DNA of 64,000 nt from the NCBI RefSeq assembly GCF_039539525.1, contig NZ_BAABDH010000113.1, forward strand, positions 1-64,000, in the 5' to 3' direction. Below the pieces are notes generated by a model that did no database searches, had not been told where the DNA came from, and saw nothing but the letters and a program-made list of their open reading frames with translations. A program made the translations under genes and the position numbers. This stretch comes from Hymenobacter algoricola (GTDB taxonomy: Bacteria; Bacteroidota; Bacteroidia; Cytophagales; Hymenobacteraceae). Below, piece by piece: positions 57,304 through 64,000 of this stretch. The first letter of the stretch is position 1. Each line of letters opens with the position of its first letter.

Positions 57304-58638
57304 ATGGCCTTAAAGATATTACTTACCGTTCTGCTGGTCTTGCTGAACGGGTTTTTCGTGGCAGCTGAGTTTGCCTTCGTCAAAGTCCGCATCTCCCAGA
57401 TCGATATAAAGGCCCAGAGCGGCAATCGGCTGGCCAAGCTCGTGCAGAGCATGCTGCAGGACATGAACTACTACCTGTCGGCCACGCAGCTGGGCATCAC
57501 GCTGGCGTCGCTGGCGCTGGGCTGGATCGGGGAGAGCGTGGTGGCCGAAGTGGTCATGGCCATCATCGCCAAGTTTGAAATTTCCCTGGCGCCGGCCACC
57601 GTGCACACCGTGGCGCTGGTCACCTCCTTCACCCTGATTACGGTGCTGCACATCGTGCTGGGCGAGCAGGCGCCCAAGGTGCTGGCTATTCAGAAGCCCG
57701 AGAGCATGAGCATGGCCATTGCCATTCCGCTGCGGGCGTTTGCCTTCATCACCTACCCGCTCATCGTACTGCTCAACACCCTGTCGAACATCGTGGCGGG
57801 CTGGTTTGGCGGACAGGTTACCCACGGTTCCGAAGCCCACTCGGCCGACGAGCTGCGGCTGCTGCTGGATCAGAGCAAGCAAAGCGGAGAAATTCAGGAT
57901 TCGGAGCACGAGCTGATTGAAAACGTGTTTCAGTTCAACGACCGGATGGTGAAGCAGATTATGGTGCCCCGCACCAAGATTGCCGCCATCGACGTGCATG
58001 CGCCCCAGGAGCAGGTGCTCGAAATGGTGTACAGCGAGGGCTACTCCCGCGTGCCGGTCTACGAGGACAACATCGACAACATCGTCGGGATTCTCTACGT
58101 GAAGGATCTGCTGCAAATTATCCGGCGCAACGAGCCCATCATGCTGCCCAAGATTATGCGGCCGGCGTATTTCGTGCCCGAAACCAAGAAAATAAACCGC
58201 CTGCTGCGCCAGTTTCAGCGCAAGCACATGCACATTGCCATCGTCTCCGACGAGTTTGGCGGCGTGTCGGGTATCGTCACCATCGAGGACATCATCGAAG
58301 AGCTGGTGGGCGAAATTCAGGACGAGTACGATAATGAGGTGCCGGTGGTGGAGAAGGTGTCGGAAACCGAGTACCGCGTCAATACCTCCACCCCGATTCA
58401 GGACGCCAACGAGTACCTGCCCTTTCCCCTGCCCGAAGGCGGCGACTACGAAACCGTCGGCGGCCTGCTGAACGTGATTTACGGCAGTATCCCGGAAGTC
58501 GGCGACGTGGCCGTGCTCGACAACTACGAGTTCCGGGTGCTCAAACGCTCCCGTCGGGTGGTGGAGCTGGTGCAGGTGCGCGTCACCGACCAGCAGGAGC
58601 GCGAAGCCGCCGCCGCCGACGACGCATTGAATATGTAA
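57304..58638 (+). CDS. CNNM/CorC-family (HlyC/CorC) membrane protein
   Basis: The 444-residue protein has a DUF21/CNNM membrane domain (residues 1-180, FVAAEFAFVKVRISQIDIKAQSGN, LSATQLGITLASLALGWIGE), a CBS pair (about 205-330, MVPRTKIAAIDVHAP, VGILYVKDLL, DEFGGVSGIVTIEDIIEELVGEI) and a C-terminal CorC_HlyC domain. The family mediates Mg2+ or Co2+ efflux. The long in-frame sequence upstream is antisense to dsbD and is not used. Confidence 0.96.
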   Translation: MALKILLTVLLVLLNGFFVAAEFAFVKVRISQIDIKAQSGNRLAKLVQSMLQDMNYYLSATQLGITLASLALGWIGESVVAEVVMAIIAKFEISLAPATVHTVALVTSFTLITVLHIVLGEQAPKVLAIQKPESMSMAIAIPLRAFAFITYPLIVLLNTLSNIVAGWFGGQVTHGSEAHSADELRLLLDQSKQSGEIQDSEHELIENVFQFNDRMVKQIMVPRTKIAAIDVHAPQEQVLEMVYSEGYSRVPVYEDNIDNIVGILYVKDLLQIIRRNEPIMLPKIMRPAYFVPETKKINRLLRQFQRKHMHIAIVSDEFGGVSGIVTIEDIIEELVGEIQDEYDNEVPVVEKVSETEYRVNTSTPIQDANEYLPFPLPEGGDYETVGGLLNVIYGSIPEVGDVAVLDNYEFRVLKRSRRVVELVQVRVTDQQEREAAAADDALNM

Positions 58639-58698
58639 AGCCCTGTTGGCTGCGCCAGGCAAAAAGGCCACCTTTTGCGGCCTCACCCATTTTTTCTC

Positions 58699-59070
58699 AT
58701 GGAAGCTTCCAAAACCCGCCGGTTTCTCAATTGGCTGATTGACAGCATCGGGGTGTTTCTGCTGCTGACATTACTGGTCCGGTTCTGTAGTAGCCCCACT
58801 ACCACCCGTCTTCAACTGCAGCTGGCGTCCATGAGCTTGCTGTTTGTGTATTATGCTGGGGCCGAGTTCTTCTTCCAACGCAGCGTGGGCAAGCTACTCA
58901 CGCACACGCTAGTAGTGAGCCAAGACGACGAACGGCCATCACTGGGCGCGGTGCTGCTGCGCACAGTATGCCGCTTTATTCCTTTGGAACCTTTGAGCTT
59001 GCTGCTGACCGGCAAACGGGTCTGGCACGACACGCTTTCAGGGACGAAGGTTGTCTTTATAGACTATTAA
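58699..59070 (+). CDS. RDD family membrane protein
   Basis: The 123-residue protein starts with a short R-rich segment (SKTRRFLNWLIDSIGVF), then two to three helices and the RDD-type block QRSVGKLLTHTLVV, a late LRTVCRFIPLEPLSLL and WHDTLSGTKVV. RDD proteins are integral membrane proteins, some with ion-transport roles. ATG 58699 is preferred to 58675. A small lipoprotein gene follows. Confidence 0.88.
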   Translation: MEASKTRRFLNWLIDSIGVFLLLTLLVRFCSSPTTTRLQLQLASMSLLFVYYAGAEFFFQRSVGKLLTHTLVVSQDDERPSLGAVLLRTVCRFIPLEPLSLLLTGKRVWHDTLSGTKVVFIDY

Positions 59071-59122
59071 CTCTAGCTTTGGCTCATCTTTCCCTTTTTC
59101 TCTTCGTTTACCTTTTTCTCGT

Positions 59123-59359
59123 ATGAAGCAATTCCGACAGTTTGTTATTATTGTCTTGGCTACCGCCACTTTGTCTAGCTGCGCAACCGTATTTGGCGGT
59201 CCGGTTACTACGTACCAGAAAACCAAACCTGCTGCCGGTCAGCCGAAGCGTGAACTCCGTGTGGGAGCCTTGGTGGCCGACATTCTGCTGTTCTCACCCG
59301 GTGCGATAGTGGATTTCGTTACTGGCGCGATTTATAAGCCGCAGGCCACTACCAAATAG
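59123..59359 (+). CDS. Small YceK-like lipoprotein
   Basis: The 78-residue protein has a signal peptide ending LSSC (Cys20), then a short body with GPVTTYQKTKP and GALVADILLFSPGAIVDFVTGAIYKP, which resembles small Bacteroidota lipoproteins of the YceK/DUF1375 kind. It ends before a perfect terminator. Function unknown. Confidence 0.78.
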   Translation: MKQFRQFVIIVLATATLSSCATVFGGPVTTYQKTKPAAGQPKRELRVGALVADILLFSPGAIVDFVTGAIYKPQATTK

Positions 59360-59368
59360 TCATCTGCG

Positions 59369-59418
59369 CTACAACAAAAAAGGGCTTGCATCTACATGCA
59401 AGCCCTTTTTTGTTGTAG
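59369..59418. terminator. Bidirectional intrinsic terminator
   Basis: Perfect 23-bp arms 59369-59391 and 59396-59418, loop CTAC, with A6 and T6 around GGGCTTGCAT. It separates convergent lipoprotein and carbonic anhydrase genes. Confidence 0.9.
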
Positions 59419-59426
59419 TCGGTTAC

Positions 59427-59942
59427 TCAGGTCCCAAACCAGCTGGCATATTTCACATAGTTATCGGCCGTGCGCACCATGTTCTGCCGTTGCTCTTCCG
59501 TCACGGGTTTAATGCGGCGGGCTGGGACGCCGGCATACAGGTAGCCGGGCTCACAGATCGTGTTTTCCAGCACCACCGCGCCGGCGGCAATAAGGCAGCC
59601 CCGGCCCACCACCGCCTGGTCCATCACGATGGCACCCATGCCGATGAGCACGTCGTCTTCCACGGTGCAGCCGTGCACAATGGCCCGGTGCCCGATGCTG
59701 ACCCGGGAGCCAATGGTGGTGGCCGCTTTCTGATAGGTGCAGTGCAGCACGGCCCCGTCCTGCACGTTGGTCTGGTCGCCGATGCGGATGCTGTTCACGT
59801 CGCCGCGAATCACGGCGTTGAACCACACGGTGCAGTCGGTGCCCAGCGTGACGTCGCCGATGAGGGTGGCATTGTCGGCCACGAAGCAGTTGGCGCCAAG
59901 CTGGGGCAGAACGCCGTGGACCGGCAGAATGAGGGCGGGCAT
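59427..59942 (-). CDS. Gamma carbonic anhydrase-like hexapeptide-repeat protein
   Basis: The 171-residue protein is a left-handed beta-helix with hexapeptide repeats. Metal-ligand positions of the gamma class are seen as GDVNSIRIGDQTNVQDGAVLHCT, IGHRAIVHGC and a YAGVPARRIKP tail. The family includes carbonic anhydrases and related YrdA/PaaY proteins; catalysis here is likely but not proven. ATG 59942 (MPALILPVHG) is used. Confidence 0.92.
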   Translation of the reverse strand: MPALILPVHGVLPQLGANCFVADNATLIGDVTLGTDCTVWFNAVIRGDVNSIRIGDQTNVQDGAVLHCTYQKAATTIGSRVSIGHRAIVHGCTVEDDVLIGMGAIVMDQAVVGRGCLIAAGAVVLENTICEPGYLYAGVPARRIKPVTEEQRQNMVRTADNYVKYASWFGT

Positions 59943-60038
59943 CGGGAGAAAATGGTAGGGTGGTAAAATCGGGAAGCTTGGTTGGAGCCGGGCAATAAAG
60001 CGCGGACAACCGGCCTGGGGCAATATCTTTGGTCGTCT

Positions 60039-61022
60039 CTACCGCGTCAGCATCCGCTTCCAGGTGCCTTTGCTGAGGTTGTACTTCAGCGTGCTGGGCA
60101 ACGCCTGCCAGAAGTACTTGTTGACTTCCACGGCGAAGCTGGGCTGCATGTAGCAGTTGATGGTGCAGCCCTCGCACTGGGGCAGCCGGCCTTCCAGCGC
60201 CACCAGCCGGCCGACTTCGGGCGCGTGGTAGAGGTCGAACAGCTGGCCGCCGATGGGGAATTTCTGCTCGCCCAGGTGGTAGCAGGGCAGCACCAGCTCG
60301 TTGGAGGGCGAAATAACCAGCGTGGTGCTGGCGGCCTTGCACACGGGCGCGGCCACGTGGTTGCCGCCGTCCTTGCGCAGCTGAATGAAGGCCTCGTTGA
60401 GGTACACGCCCTTGCGCTTGCCGAAGGCCGACAGGTAGTCCAGCTCGGCCGGGGTGAGCTGCTCCCCGGTTTCGACGGTGTTGTACTCAAAGGCCGGATT
60501 CAGAATCAGCACCAGGCCGTTGGGCCGGGCAATGTTGCGGTACACGGCTTCCAGGTCGTGCAGGTTTTCGCGAAATACGGTGAACAGAATGTCGGGCCTC
60601 TCGCCCAGCTCCTTGGCCACGCGGATGCTTTCCAGCACGAAGTCGTAGCAGGCCACGCCCCGGCCCTTGTCGTGGACTTCCTTCTCGGAGGCATCGAGGC
60701 TGAAGTGCAGCATGTCGACCTTGCCGCGCAGCTTTTCCGCGTACTTAGGATACAGCAGGCAGTTGGTGGTGAGCGTGGTGATAAAGCCCATGTCGTGGGC
60801 CAGGCCCACAAACTCGTGAATCTGCCGGTGCAGCAGCGGCTCTCCGCCGGTGAAGTCGACCACGCTCACGCCCAGGCGCTTCAGGTCGCGCAGGTTCTGC
60901 TCCACGTCGGCCAGCTGAATGTAGGGCGAGGGTTTTTCCCAGATGTCGCAGAAGGAGCACCGCGCATTGCACCGGTAGGTGACGTAGTAATTGCACAGAA
61001 CCGGATGACGAACTAGACGCAT
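60039..61022 (-). CDS. Radical SAM/SPASM-type protein
   Basis: The 327-residue protein has the radical SAM cluster CNARCSFC (Cys18, Cys22, Cys25) and VVDFTGGEPLLHRQI. A C-terminal SPASM-like region (VCKAASTTLVISPSNELVLPCYHLG, CEGCTINCYMQPS) probably binds an extra Fe-S cluster. It resembles Bacteroidota radical SAM proteins acting on lipids or peptides; no substrate peptide gene is seen nearby. ATG 61022 is preferred to a start 48 bp upstream. Confidence 0.92.
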   Translation of the reverse strand: MRLVRHPVLCNYYVTYRCNARCSFCDIWEKPSPYIQLADVEQNLRDLKRLGVSVVDFTGGEPLLHRQIHEFVGLAHDMGFITTLTTNCLLYPKYAEKLRGKVDMLHFSLDASEKEVHDKGRGVACYDFVLESIRVAKELGERPDILFTVFRENLHDLEAVYRNIARPNGLVLILNPAFEYNTVETGEQLTPAELDYLSAFGKRKGVYLNEAFIQLRKDGGNHVAAPVCKAASTTLVISPSNELVLPCYHLGEQKFPIGGQLFDLYHAPEVGRLVALEGRLPQCEGCTINCYMQPSFAVEVNKYFWQALPSTLKYNLSKGTWKRMLTR

Positions 61023-61130
61023 AGTGGGTAAAGATAGGCAACGGTCCGGGACGGAACTGGAACATACCATGCAGCCCGGCGCGGCGTTGAAGGCTTCTAC
61101 GGTCTAATGGACTCCTTTAACCACCTGATT

Positions 61131-61616
61131 ATGCCTTCCTTCAAAATCCTGCTGACTATTACCGCCCTGGCGGCAGCCGTTCTCACCGGCTGTAAAGAGG
61201 AAAGGGTGATGCCGGGCCAGGACTACCTGGTTTTCGGCTGGTACCACGGCGCGTGTCAGGGGGAGGGCTGCGTTGATATCTTTAAGCTCGACAAAAACGC
61301 CGGCCTGCTGTACGAAGACAGCACCGACCGGTATCCGTCGTCGACGGCACCCTATGAAGGGCAGTTCGGGCTGACATCGGCGGCCCAGTACCAGCTGGTG
61401 CAGGATCTGCCCGCGCTACTCCCCCACCAGCTGCTCACCCAGCCCATTGGCACCATCGGCCAGCCCGACTTTGCCGATGGCGGCGGCTACTACGTGGAAA
61501 TAACTAACAACGGGCAGCGCAAGTTCTGGCTTATCGACACCAACAAGGACAACATCCCAACCTACCTCTACCCGTTTGTCGACGCGCTGCAGGCAAAAAT
61601 CATCCACCTGCAGTAG
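61131..61616 (+). CDS. Hypothetical lipoprotein
   Basis: The 161-residue protein has a signal peptide ending AVLTGC (Cys21). The body has a conserved-looking segment LVFGWYHGACQGEGCVDIFKLDKNAGLLYEDSTDRYP and a QPDFADGGGYYVEITNNG segment, known from small Bacteroidota proteins without function. The Cys pair CQGEGC may form a disulfide. An earlier in-frame ATG adds 8 residues; the signal peptide favours 61131. Confidence 0.78.
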   Translation: MPSFKILLTITALAAAVLTGCKEERVMPGQDYLVFGWYHGACQGEGCVDIFKLDKNAGLLYEDSTDRYPSSTAPYEGQFGLTSAAQYQLVQDLPALLPHQLLTQPIGTIGQPDFADGGGYYVEITNNGQRKFWLIDTNKDNIPTYLYPFVDALQAKIIHLQ

Positions 61617-61639
61617 CCTGCGGGCGGCGGGCGCCGCCG

Positions 61640-62401
61640 TTAGTGCAGCAGTACGCCCCAGCTTTTCTGCCAGTGCGTGGGCGTGGCGGCCAGGGCTTCG
61701 AGAGTCGGCGGACCGTAGTGTTCCAGGTAATAGGTGCAGAAGCCTTTGAGCGGGCAGCGGCCACAGTCCGGCTTGGCAAAAAAGCAGATGTGCTGCCCGT
61801 GCCAGTAGTTGTGCTTGTGAAAGTTGAGCAGCACCACCGCGTCCTTGGGCAGCTGGGCCAGCAGCAGCTGGTGCGCCTTGTCCACCGACGTCTTGGCTCC
61901 GATCATGCCCACCCGCTGGGCCACGCGGTGCACGTGCGTATCGACGGGCAGCACGGGCTTCCGGAAGTTGAACAGCAGCACCAGGGAAGCCGTTTTCAGG
62001 CCGATACCGGGCATATCCGTCAGCCACGCCAGTCCTTTCTCCACGGGCCAGTCTGCCAGAAAGTCCAGGGTGAACGCGCCCTGCTCGGCTTGGATGCGCC
62101 GCAGAATCTCCTGAATGCGCGGGGCCTGGGTGTCGGGCCAGCGGGTGGTGCGAATGGTGTGGGCCAGGGCTGCCGTAGGCGCGGCCAGCACGCCTTGCCA
62201 GTCGCCGAATTCTTCCAGCATCCGGGCGTAGGCCAGCTCTTCGTCGGCGTGGGTGGTGCGGTGCGAAAGCAGCGTGGAAATCAGCTCCCGCATGGGCGGG
62301 CGGCGGGGCTCCAGGGGCAGCGGACCGTAGAACTCGTGCAGAAGCAGGTGGTTCTGCCAGGTTTTCTGCTCCGGCGTGAGCGTGGTGGCGGCGGTAGTCA
62401 T
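61640..62401 (-). CDS. nth: Endonuclease III-like DNA glycosylase
   Basis: The 253-residue protein has the helix-hairpin-helix MPGIGLKTASLVL with catalytic Lys136, the catalytic Asp154 in LPVDTHVHR (18 residues later as in E. coli Nth) and a four-Cys iron-sulfur loop C-x6-C-x2-C-x5-C (Cys206, 213, 216, 222). It should excise oxidised pyrimidines and nick DNA. The lesion-binding segment is SHRTTHADE instead of the usual SAQATD, so the specificity may differ. ATG 62401 is chosen. Confidence 0.92.
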   Translation of the reverse strand: MTTAATTLTPEQKTWQNHLLLHEFYGPLPLEPRRPPMRELISTLLSHRTTHADEELAYARMLEEFGDWQGVLAAPTAALAHTIRTTRWPDTQAPRIQEILRRIQAEQGAFTLDFLADWPVEKGLAWLTDMPGIGLKTASLVLLFNFRKPVLPVDTHVHRVAQRVGMIGAKTSVDKAHQLLLAQLPKDAVVLLNFHKHNYWHGQHICFFAKPDCGRCPLKGFCTYYLEHYGPPTLEALAATPTHWQKSWGVLLH

Positions 62402-62486
62402 GCCCGGGTGTACCGCCCGGCGCGGCGGCGGGTTGCGCACCTGCCCAAATTCAAGCTGCGTCTGGCTGGCCCGGATATCCAACAAA

Positions 62487-62518
62487 AAAAGGCGGCCCCC
62501 ATCCGGGAGCCGCCTTTT
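62487..62518 (-). terminator. Intrinsic terminator of the OmpA-family gene
   Basis: Arms 62487-62496 and 62509-62518 (AAAAGGCGGC and GCCGCCTTTT) with inner CCC/GGG pairing. It lies just after the stop of the gene at 62539 (minus) and inside the upstream leader of nth. Confidence 0.8.
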
Positions 62519-62538
62519 CAGCTTTAGCATTTTGGGGC

Positions 62539-63255
62539 TTAGATGGTGCCTTTCTCAGCAGCCTTCTTCAGCTTCTCGTTGGCGTAGATGGCCACTTCCA
62601 CGCGGCGGTTGGCAATGCGGCCGGATTCGGTCGAGTTATCGGCAATAGGCTGCTTGGAGCCGTAGCCGGATACCGTGAAGCGGGAAGCGTCCACACCCTG
62701 ACCCTGGGCATAGTTGGCCACGGCCTGAGCCCGGCGCTGCGACAAAGGGTCGTTGATGGCGTCCGAACCGGAGGTATCGGTGTGGCCTTCTACCAGTACT
62801 TCCGTGTCCTGGTATTTGATGAGGGTCTTAGCCAGATCCGCAATGTTGGCCTGCGCCGACGAGGTCAAAGCCGAAGAGTTTTTGCCGAACAGCAAACCCG
62901 AGTCAAAGGTGATTTTGATGCCTTCACCAACGCGCTCTACGCGAGCACCCGACATTTCTCTCTTCAGCTCAGCCGCTTGCTTATCCATACGACGACCGAT
63001 CAGGGCCCCGGCCCCACCACCTACGGCAGCTCCGATGATGGCTCCACCGGCGGTGCTGTTTTTGCCGCCGATTACGCGGCCCAGCACACCACCTACTACG
63101 GCACCGCCACCGGCACCGATAATAGCGCCCTTAGCGGTTTTGCTCCAGGGCTTCTTGGTCGTGGTAGTTGTGGTAGTCGTTTGCGCTTCCGCGGCGTTGG
63201 AGCCGAGCAACAGTACGGCCAGCATAGCGGCGAAATACGAACGGAGATTTTTCAT
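62539..63255 (-). CDS. OmpA-family protein with glycine-zipper domain
   Basis: The 238-residue protein has a signal peptide (to about 25, AEAQ), a Thr-rich segment, a glycine-zipper (GAIIGAGGGAVVGGVLGRVIGG, GGAIIGAAVGGGAGALIG) and an OmpA-like peptidoglycan-binding domain (VLVEGHTDTSGSDAINDPLSQRRAQAV, GYGSKQPIADNSTESGRIANRRVE). This is the YiaD/glycine-zipper layout. It probably links the outer membrane to the peptidoglycan. A paralogue lies directly upstream at 63628. Confidence 0.93.
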   Translation of the reverse strand: MKNLRSYFAAMLAVLLLGSNAAEAQTTTTTTTTKKPWSKTAKGAIIGAGGGAVVGGVLGRVIGGKNSTAGGAIIGAAVGGGAGALIGRRMDKQAAELKREMSGARVERVGEGIKITFDSGLLFGKNSSALTSSAQANIADLAKTLIKYQDTEVLVEGHTDTSGSDAINDPLSQRRAQAVANYAQGQGVDASRFTVSGYGSKQPIADNSTESGRIANRRVEVAIYANEKLKKAAEKGTI

Positions 63256-63574
63256 GGGGTTTTACTTTTGAGGTTTTGGTCTGGGTAAGAGCAGTTGGTT
63301 GCGGCGCTAAACTATAGCAGAGTTTTTAGACCACCGTTACCGTTCTGTTGGAAGCAGAATTGCAACCACCTTGCCAAAACGATGAATACTGCGTTAAAAT
63401 TGCCAAAAACTTCATTCCTGAGCTGTCTAGACCTATTTCTCAGGAAGAATTATTTTTGTTTTTTTCTTTCTGCCGCCGCCTGGGCCTGTTGAAAAGGCGG
63501 GCTGAATGCCTCTTCTCTTGCATGGCGCCCTTGCGGCCGGCAACAACCGCAAGCCGCTTGGAGCAGCCCCAAAA
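63256..63574. other. Intergenic region between two OmpA genes
   Basis: A 319-bp leader of the minus-strand OmpA gene. It is AT-rich and includes T-rich blocks (63446-63470), with no convincing TAnnTTTG match on minus and no gene-like frame. It ends at the terminator of the upstream paralogue. Confidence 0.5.
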
Positions 63575-63605
63575 AAAAGGGCCATGCTACCAGCACGGCC
63601 CTTTT
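63575..63605 (-). terminator. Intrinsic terminator of upstream OmpA gene
   Basis: Arms pair AAAAGGGCC with GGCCCTTTT and an inner TGCT/AGCA stem. It lies 23 bp after the stop at 63628 on the minus strand. Confidence 0.8.
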
Positions 63606-63627
63606 AAAGACTACAGCTCGAAAAGGC

Positions 63628-64000
63628 TTACAGACGGCCTTGCTCGGCAGCCTTCTTCATTTTCTCGTTGGCATAGATGGCAATTTCTACCCGACGGTTG
63701 GCCTGCTTGCCTTCCATCGTCGTGTTGTCGCCGATGGGCTGCGACGAGCCGTAGCCCTGGCTGCTTACGCGGCTGGCATCAACGCCCTGGGTAGTGGTGT
63801 AGTTGGCCACGGCCTGGGCCCGGCGCTCCGACAGCGGCTGGTTGATGGCATCGGTGCCGGAAGCATCGGTGTGGCCTTCAATCAGGACGTTGGTATCGGG
63901 GTATTTTTGCAGCACGGCGGCCATTTTCTGGATTTCCGACATCGAGGCAGCACGCAGCGTGGCGCTGTTGGTATCAAACAGGATGCCCGAGTCGAAGGTA
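63628..64000 (-). CDS. OmpA-family protein, C-terminal part (runs off window)
   Basis: The frame continues past position 64000. The visible 124 residues begin TFDSGILFDTNSATLRAASM and contain the OmpA domain (VLIEGHTDASGTDAINQPLSERRAQAVANY, GYGSSQPIGDNTTMEGKQANRRVEIAIYANEKM). It is a close paralogue of the gene at 62539 and is likely also an exported glycine-zipper protein, but its N-terminus is not in the window. Confidence 0.9.
   Translation of the reverse strand, partial: TFDSGILFDTNSATLRAASMSEIQKMAAVLQKYPDTNVLIEGHTDASGTDAINQPLSERRAQAVANYTTTQGVDASRVSSQGYGSSQPIGDNTTMEGKQANRRVEIAIYANEKMKKAAEQGRL

Noticed and set aside
55260..57368. Open frame on plus opposite dsbD
   Set aside because: Arg/Gln/His-rich antisense text; dsbD carries all expected Cys and membrane motifs.

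Overview
The window comes from a high-GC member of the Bacteroidota, most likely Hymenobacter or a close relative in Hymenobacteraceae. Evidence: promoter-like TAnnTTTG boxes in place of sigma70 sites, few Shine-Dalgarno sequences, Rho with a very long disordered insert, an outer-membrane receptor of the CarboxypepD_reg/beta-barrel type, many small Bacteroidota lipoproteins, and families such as DUF4153, DUF3667, DUF4184 and TIGR01777. It is mostly ordinary chromosome. Families are assigned by reading motifs; no database search was run.

Layout. 1-106 is the end of an IS3-like element. 0.1-5.1 kb: a secreted coiled-coil protein, a PTPS/QueD-folE pterin pair, a TIGR01777 epimerase and two envelope proteins. 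5.2-11.3 kb (minus): penicillin-binding protein 1A, small membrane proteins, a COQ4-like protein and a DUF4153 membrane protein. 11.4-12.4 kb: a winged-helix regulator co-transcribed with a membrane protein; matching palindromes precede both this operon and the DUF4153 gene. 12.6-18.3 kb: membrane proteins, a methyltransferase-like protein, a UbiA prenyltransferase, a DsbA-like oxidoreductase and a frameshifted DUF3667 gene. 18.4-22.3 kb: rho and serS, divergent. 22.4-32.6 kb: a UBP-type zinc-finger fragment, two GT9 glycosyltransferases, a PolX-like protein that has lost its polymerase residues but kept its PHP domain, tandem paralogous lipoproteins, an EVE protein and an M24 peptidase. 32.9-36.4 kb: an M16 peptidase, a lone SRA domain, an aldo/keto reductase relic, DUF4184 and an O-methyltransferase. 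36.5-45.2 kb: a large outer-membrane receptor, an MltD-like LysM transglycosylase, a LysM protein, a desaturase and a decayed FAD oxidoreductase. 45.4-49.0 kb: dnaE. 49.1-52.5 kb: a methyltransferase, a GbsR/MarR regulator with paired operators, a second TIGR01777 gene, a membrane protein and thioredoxin. 52.6-59.4 kb: a TonB/MORN protein, an Lrp regulator, an unusual non-coding RNA locus, DsbD, a CNNM/CorC protein and RDD. 59.4-64 kb: gamma carbonic anhydrase, radical SAM/SPASM protein, endonuclease III-like protein and two OmpA proteins.

The most unusual locus is 54468-54717. A complete class II tRNA fold with a Leu-type D-arm, a CTC anticodon and a 46-nt variable region is followed by three hairpins. 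The hairpins share an identical 10-nt loop, TCTGGGTGGG, and their 7-bp stems differ by compensatory changes; the last one runs into a T7 tract. This points to a structured non-coding RNA. I do not recognise it.

Envelope work dominates the window: peptidoglycan synthesis and turnover (PBP1A, MltD-like, LysM), disulfide handling (DsbA-like, DsbD, thioredoxin), glycan transfer (two GT9), an outer-membrane receptor and OmpA anchors. Two local regulators have candidate operators that can be read directly from the sequence. Many convergent gene pairs are separated by long perfect hairpins that probably terminate in both directions.
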